This document shows positions 6,701 to 9,050 of a stretch of 9,050 bases of DNA, piece after piece. The stretch spans positions 1 through 9,050 of the forward strand of contig JAUWKK010000091.1 of the NCBI GenBank assembly GCA_030614245.1. Reading direction: 5' to 3'. The position numbers and the translations under genes were made by a program. The notes under the pieces were generated by a model. It did not search any database and had not been told where the DNA came from. It was given only the letters and a program-made list of their open reading frames with translations. Position 1 is the stretch's first letter. Every line of letters begins with the position of its first letter. The DNA comes from Planctomycetota bacterium (GTDB lineage: Bacteria > Planctomycetota > PUPC01 > JABMSA01 > JAUWKK01).

Positions 6701-7522
6701 ATCGGCGATGAATATCGGTACATCCTCGAACGCAAGCACGCGACGAAGTTCCCCGGCAATATGCTGACCAGGCCGAGCCTGCTGCTCAATCCGTGGGCCA
6801 TACGCAAGACGGAGACGACGCACGACGAAGCCAGACTGGGAGACAAGTTTGCGGCAAGAGAAGGCCGAGGCCGTGGAGGCAGGCGCAGGTCTCAGCGCCT
6901 TGGTGCTGGTATCGTCGGGAAAGGGAAGGGCTACGGTTTTGCCAACCTCGATTTCCTCAGTCAGTCCACCGCCGTTCTGACCAACTTGAAGCCCGACAAG
7001 GACGGTCTGGTCACGATCAAGCGCGATGTTTTAGGCGCGCACCAGCACATTCACGTAGTCGCCATAGACCCCCAGAACACGGCATATCGCAGGATATCGC
7101 TGCCGGAGATCGAGATGGACTTCAACGACCTGCGCCTCGCGAGCGGCCTCGATCCCGACGAGCACTTCACCGAGCAGAAGCAGATCACCGTCGTCGGGAA
7201 AAACGCGCCATTCGTCCTGGACGACATCACGACATCCAGCTTCGAGACATACGACAGCCTCGACAAGGTCCACAACCTGTTCGCCACGCTCAGCAGCAAT
7301 TCCACCCTCGTCGAGTTCGGATTCATCCTCGGTTGGCCCGAGCTCAAGCCCGAGGAGAAACGCGAGAAATACACAAAGTACGCCTGCCACGAACTCAACT
7401 ACTTCCTTTACGAGAAGGACCCCGAGTTCTCAACAAGGTCATCAAGCCGTACATCGCAAACAAGAGAGATAAGACGTTCCTCGACCACTGGCTGCTCGGC
7501 GATGATCTGCGAGAGTATCTGA
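3770..7522 (+). CDS. Giant exported protein of unknown function, N-terminal part up to a frameshift
   Basis: I do not recognise a named family. MQRIVTCVILLALAAPVCTAGE is a signal peptide with likely cleavage after A20, so the protein is exported. PGTEDYYYYNCLHYQ (44-58) opens a helical, repeat-like N-terminal region to about residue 400, rich in Arg, Tyr and Leu. From about 422 (VFGVGDQVGLDLHVKNVKSLIVKVFEIN) the sequence alternates short strands and turns, as in stacked beta-sandwich domains; this recalls the macroglobulin-like domains of bacterial alpha-2-macroglobulins, but the likeness is weak and no CGEQ thioester motif is visible. DKAGRIVLGPL near 770 and KPDKDGLVTIKRD near 1075 are further strand-turn units. 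A Gly/Arg-rich patch (REGRGRGGRRRSQR) lies near 1027-1040. Native coding is convincing to F1220 (7429); the last 30 residues, Ser/Arg/Thr-rich, come from the wrong frame after a one-base shift. The gene continues in the next entry. It is preceded by an ECF-type promoter. Confidence 0.8.
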   Translation: MQRIVTCVILLALAAPVCTAGEIGFIEDFALAKDRTVPLKQLIPGTEDYYYYNCLHYQNSGRLEEVDRMLELWIKRYNRTARVREIENRQALLRYSTDPKSSLEFIRRRLGLTFNHQREVLGRKTKLPTRLAPSLIPRQTLTARALRRHSHTLQGFEERALDWVIAMNLSRARQRHLLHRMKRPDYPNLPARVVDDLNYEHSRGFGSHGIHKLMLLDQLKECLKLKGDLLNQTNFVNVYLTKLWPDADVDWRHDAEARQAYLDRLWAFVSRLQPAHNSLKAHVLYHRLAHDRALGIYDKNRFMTYLKLPRNVSYINRDYIKRYEHRRYHANLNANFDGQTQLPRIGNDEPLVRSYLMHYFVTEDSYKAYEPYINDIYLKRCFAETKIVNGLGDMEQWYSMLPPEMYKALKDRIDLDFAYTNKVVFGVGDQVGLDLHVKNVKSLIVKVFEINALNYYRANAKEINTGIDLDGLVANEEKTYAYAEPALRRVKRHFEFPKLNRRGVYVIEFIGNGKSSRALVRKGTLRFLARTSTAGHVFTILDEANKKLQDASLWLAGHQYSAEEDGTITVPFSNKPVRQPIVLIHGGFASLDHFQHESEQYRLSAGIYVDREALLKRKKASVVIRPSLTLNGSPVTLSVLEDITLVITSVDREKVSTTKEIGDFKLYEDRETVYEFQVPGNLATISFTLKAKVQNLSQAKKIDLQASQAFTLNGIDRTEKIEDLHLACFDGSYVVDVLGKTGEIKADRPVHFVLKHRDFRDPVNVSLQTDKAGRIVLGPLKEIDWVNATGPQSTQHRWPLLGDRHNYPGSVHGIAGDTILLPFMIDVESPQRAELSFLEKRGATFVNDRFNALSIKNGLLRIQDIPAGDYDLLLKDTGRRINVRITKGRKSDSYVLSKTRHLQVRNAQPLQIASVNADKDTVKIRLENGSKFARVHVFATRYVPEYEVYGNLHSVYFPEPYVIGVRPPETLYVVGRNIGDEYRYILERKHATKFPGNMLTRPSLLLNPWAIRKTETTHDEARLGDKFAAREGRGRGGRRRSQRLGAGIVGKGKGYGFANLDFLSQSTAVLTNLKPDKDGLVTIKRDVLGAHQHIHVVAIDPQNTAYRRISLPEIEMDFNDLRLASGLDPDEHFTEQKQITVVGKNAPFVLDDITTSSFETYDSLDKVHNLFATLSSNSTLVEFGFILGWPELKPEEKREKYTKYACHELNYFLYEKDPEFSTRSSSRTSQTREIRRSSTTGCSAMICESI
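7427..7432 (+). other. Point of frameshift inside the giant gene
   Basis: The sequence reads GAGTTCTCAACAAG. One extra C (GAG TTC CTC AAC AAG) would continue the protein smoothly as KDPEF-LNKVIKPYIANKRDKTFLDHWLLG. Without it the first frame ends at 7522 after 30 low-quality residues, while the other frame is open from here to the window end. There is no ribosome binding site or good start codon at the junction. The site is not a recognised slippery sequence, so a one-base deletion, real or from sequencing, is the simplest reading. Confidence 0.85.
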
Positions 7523-9050
7523 AACCGTGGGCGTACGGGCAGCTCAACATCGTCGAGCGCATCCTGCTGGGACAGCGCATCAAGGAAGAGCACCCGCACG
7601 CCGCCAGGCACGTGAAGGACCTGAATGACCTGATTCCGCCGAACATCGAGCACCTGAACCACCTCTTCAAGACCGCCCTGAAGGGACGCGCACTCGAGAC
7701 GGGCGACGCCTTCGGGCTGGAGAAGGCGAAAAAGGAGGCGGATCTGGCGAAGCGCGATGCCATGAACGGCAAACGCACACTGGGCGCCCTCGAGCGAAGA
7801 CGCGGAGCCAGGTCATCCGCCGCACGTCAGGAGCCCCCTCCCGGCGCTCGACCCCCATCGGCCCCAAACGGGCGCCCTGCACCGAAGAAACCGATTGAAC
7901 GCCCGCACAAGCCGGCGGATGACCTCAAAGAGCTTCCAGAGGCTGAAGTCTTCTTCGACAAGGACATGAAGAAACGCAAGTCGGTCAGGCAGCTCTACCG
8001 CAAGCTGGAGAAGACGAAGGAGTGGGTCGAGAACAACTACTACCACCTGCCCATCGAGAAGCAGAATGCCGGCCTCGTTACCGCTAACCCCTTCTGGGCC
8101 GACTACGCGCGGCACGACGGTGATGGCCCGTTCTTCTCGACGCACGCCGCCGAATGTGCCCGCAATTTCACCGAGATGATGTTCGCACTCGCCGTGCTCG
8201 ACCTCCCGTTCAAGGCGTCCGAGCACAAGAGCGAGATCGAGGGCCGGCGCTTCAAGCTCGAGCCAGGCAGCCCGATGATCGTCTATCACAAGGAGATCAA
8301 GCAGGCAAACGTCGCCGACGAGAAGACGCCCATTCTCGTCAGCCAGAACTTCTTCAGGCACGGCGACAGATACCGCCACGTGAACAACGAACGCTTCGAC
8401 AAGTACGTCACCGACGAGTTCCTCGTCCACACCGTCTACGGATGCCTCGTCGTCATAACGAATCCGACGTCCTCGCGCCAGAAACTCGACGTCCTCCTGC
8501 AAGTCCCGCGCGGTGCGATACCCGTCCTCAACGGCCAGTATACCCGCAGCTTGCACGTCGATTTGCAGTCCTACCGCACGTGGACCGCCGAGTTTTACTT
8601 CTACTTCCCCGCTGCGGGCGATAATGCTCACTATCCTGTCCACGTGGCAAAGAACGAGAAGCTGATCGCATTCGCATCACCGGTCAAGCTTCACGTGGTC
8701 GAGAAGCCCACGAAGATCGACCGCACGTCGTGGGATTTCATCTCGCAGAACGGCACCGAAGACCAGGTTATCTCGTTCGTGAAGGAGAACAACCTCGGCC
8801 GCGTCAAGCTCGAACGCATCGCATGGCGCATGCGCGACAAGGCGTTCTTTACCAGGGTGCTGCAACTGCTCGACCGGCGCCATGCATACAATCATACGCT
8901 CTGGTCTTACAGCATCAGGCACAATTCACTCGCAACCATCCGGGAGTACCTCCAGCACTGTAACTCCTTCCTGGGCCGGTGCGGCAGTTACATCGACTGC
9001 AAGCTGCTCACCATCGATCCGGTCATCCGCAAGAGCTATCAGCACATGGA
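7429..9050 (+). CDS. Giant exported protein, continuation after the frameshift (leaves the window)
   Basis: Codons starting at 7429 stay open for 540 residues to the window end, with protein-like content throughout. It begins LNKVIKPYIANKRDKTFLDHWLLGDDLREYL, a helical stretch that joins naturally to CHELNYFLYEKDPEF of the preceding frame. A Pro/Ala/Arg-rich linker (ERRRGARSSAARQEPPPGARPP and on, about 7790-7905) separates it from a second folded region. That region starts with FFDKDMKKRKSVRQLYRKLEKTKEWVENNYYHLP and is rich in aromatic residues and short strands (LVHTVYGCLVVITNPTSS, QKLDVLLQVPRGAIPVL, WTAEFYFYFP). From about 8750 it becomes helical and repeat-like again (TEDQVISFVKENNLGRVKLERIAWRMRD), perhaps TPR-like. 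There is no start codon with a ribosome binding site: the first in-frame ATG is at 7762, inside the conserved-looking region. I therefore treat it as the same gene, at least 1,760 residues in all, and not as a separate gene. Function unknown. Confidence 0.78.

Noticed and set aside
3692..8643. Long minus-strand ORFs opposite the giant gene (3692-4843, 5612-6628, 7813-8643)
   Set aside because: They follow the codon phase of the plus-strand gene, are rich in Val/Leu/Glu/Asp without recognisable motifs, and one runs back across the ECF promoter. The plus strand has the signal peptide and ribosome binding site.
7762..9050. A separate gene starting at ATG 7762
   Set aside because: The frame is already protein-like for over 300 bases upstream and joins the preceding frame with one base added. 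There is no ribosome binding site before 7762.

Overview
The window is a GC-rich bacterial chromosomal segment of ordinary gene density, with no RNA genes, CRISPR array or intact mobile element that I can see. Taxonomy is an inference from gene content: a small single-RRM RNA-binding protein, a sodium:solute symporter with a long C-terminal tail, a promoter of the extracytoplasmic-function (ECF) sigma type and a giant secreted protein without a familiar name together suggest a Planctomycetota or other PVC-group bacterium, probably from a metagenome. Nothing in the window proves this.

Layout, left to right. The minus strand carries the N-terminal 87 residues of an RRM RNA-binding protein (263 down to 1, leaving the window). 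A 373-base gene-free stretch follows, with a candidate minus-strand promoter, a patch of CAGTA-type repeats and weak terminator-like hairpins. Then comes a complete minus-strand sodium:solute symporter (2343 down to 637). A 231-base divergent intergenic region separates it from a plus-strand radical SAM protein (2575-3492) of the COG0731 type with a C-terminal winged-helix segment. After a 277-base spacer, a very large exported protein starts at 3770 and runs to the right edge. It is interrupted by a one-base frameshift near 7429; joined across it, the product is at least 1,760 residues and still incomplete.

The most notable non-coding signal is a 74-base repeat in the two spacers that precede the plus-strand genes (2421-2494 and 3631-3704; 57 of 74 bases identical, no gaps). 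The second copy contains GGAAC-N16-CGTC, the classical ECF sigma factor promoter pattern, 102 bases before the giant gene's start. The first copy keeps GGAAC but has TGTT in place of CGTC. This suggests that the giant gene, and perhaps the radical SAM gene, respond to an envelope-stress or other ECF sigma factor.

I do not see a clear defence, biosynthetic or mobile system. The genes do not form one obvious pathway. The best candidate for undescribed biology is the giant exported protein together with its ECF-type promoter.
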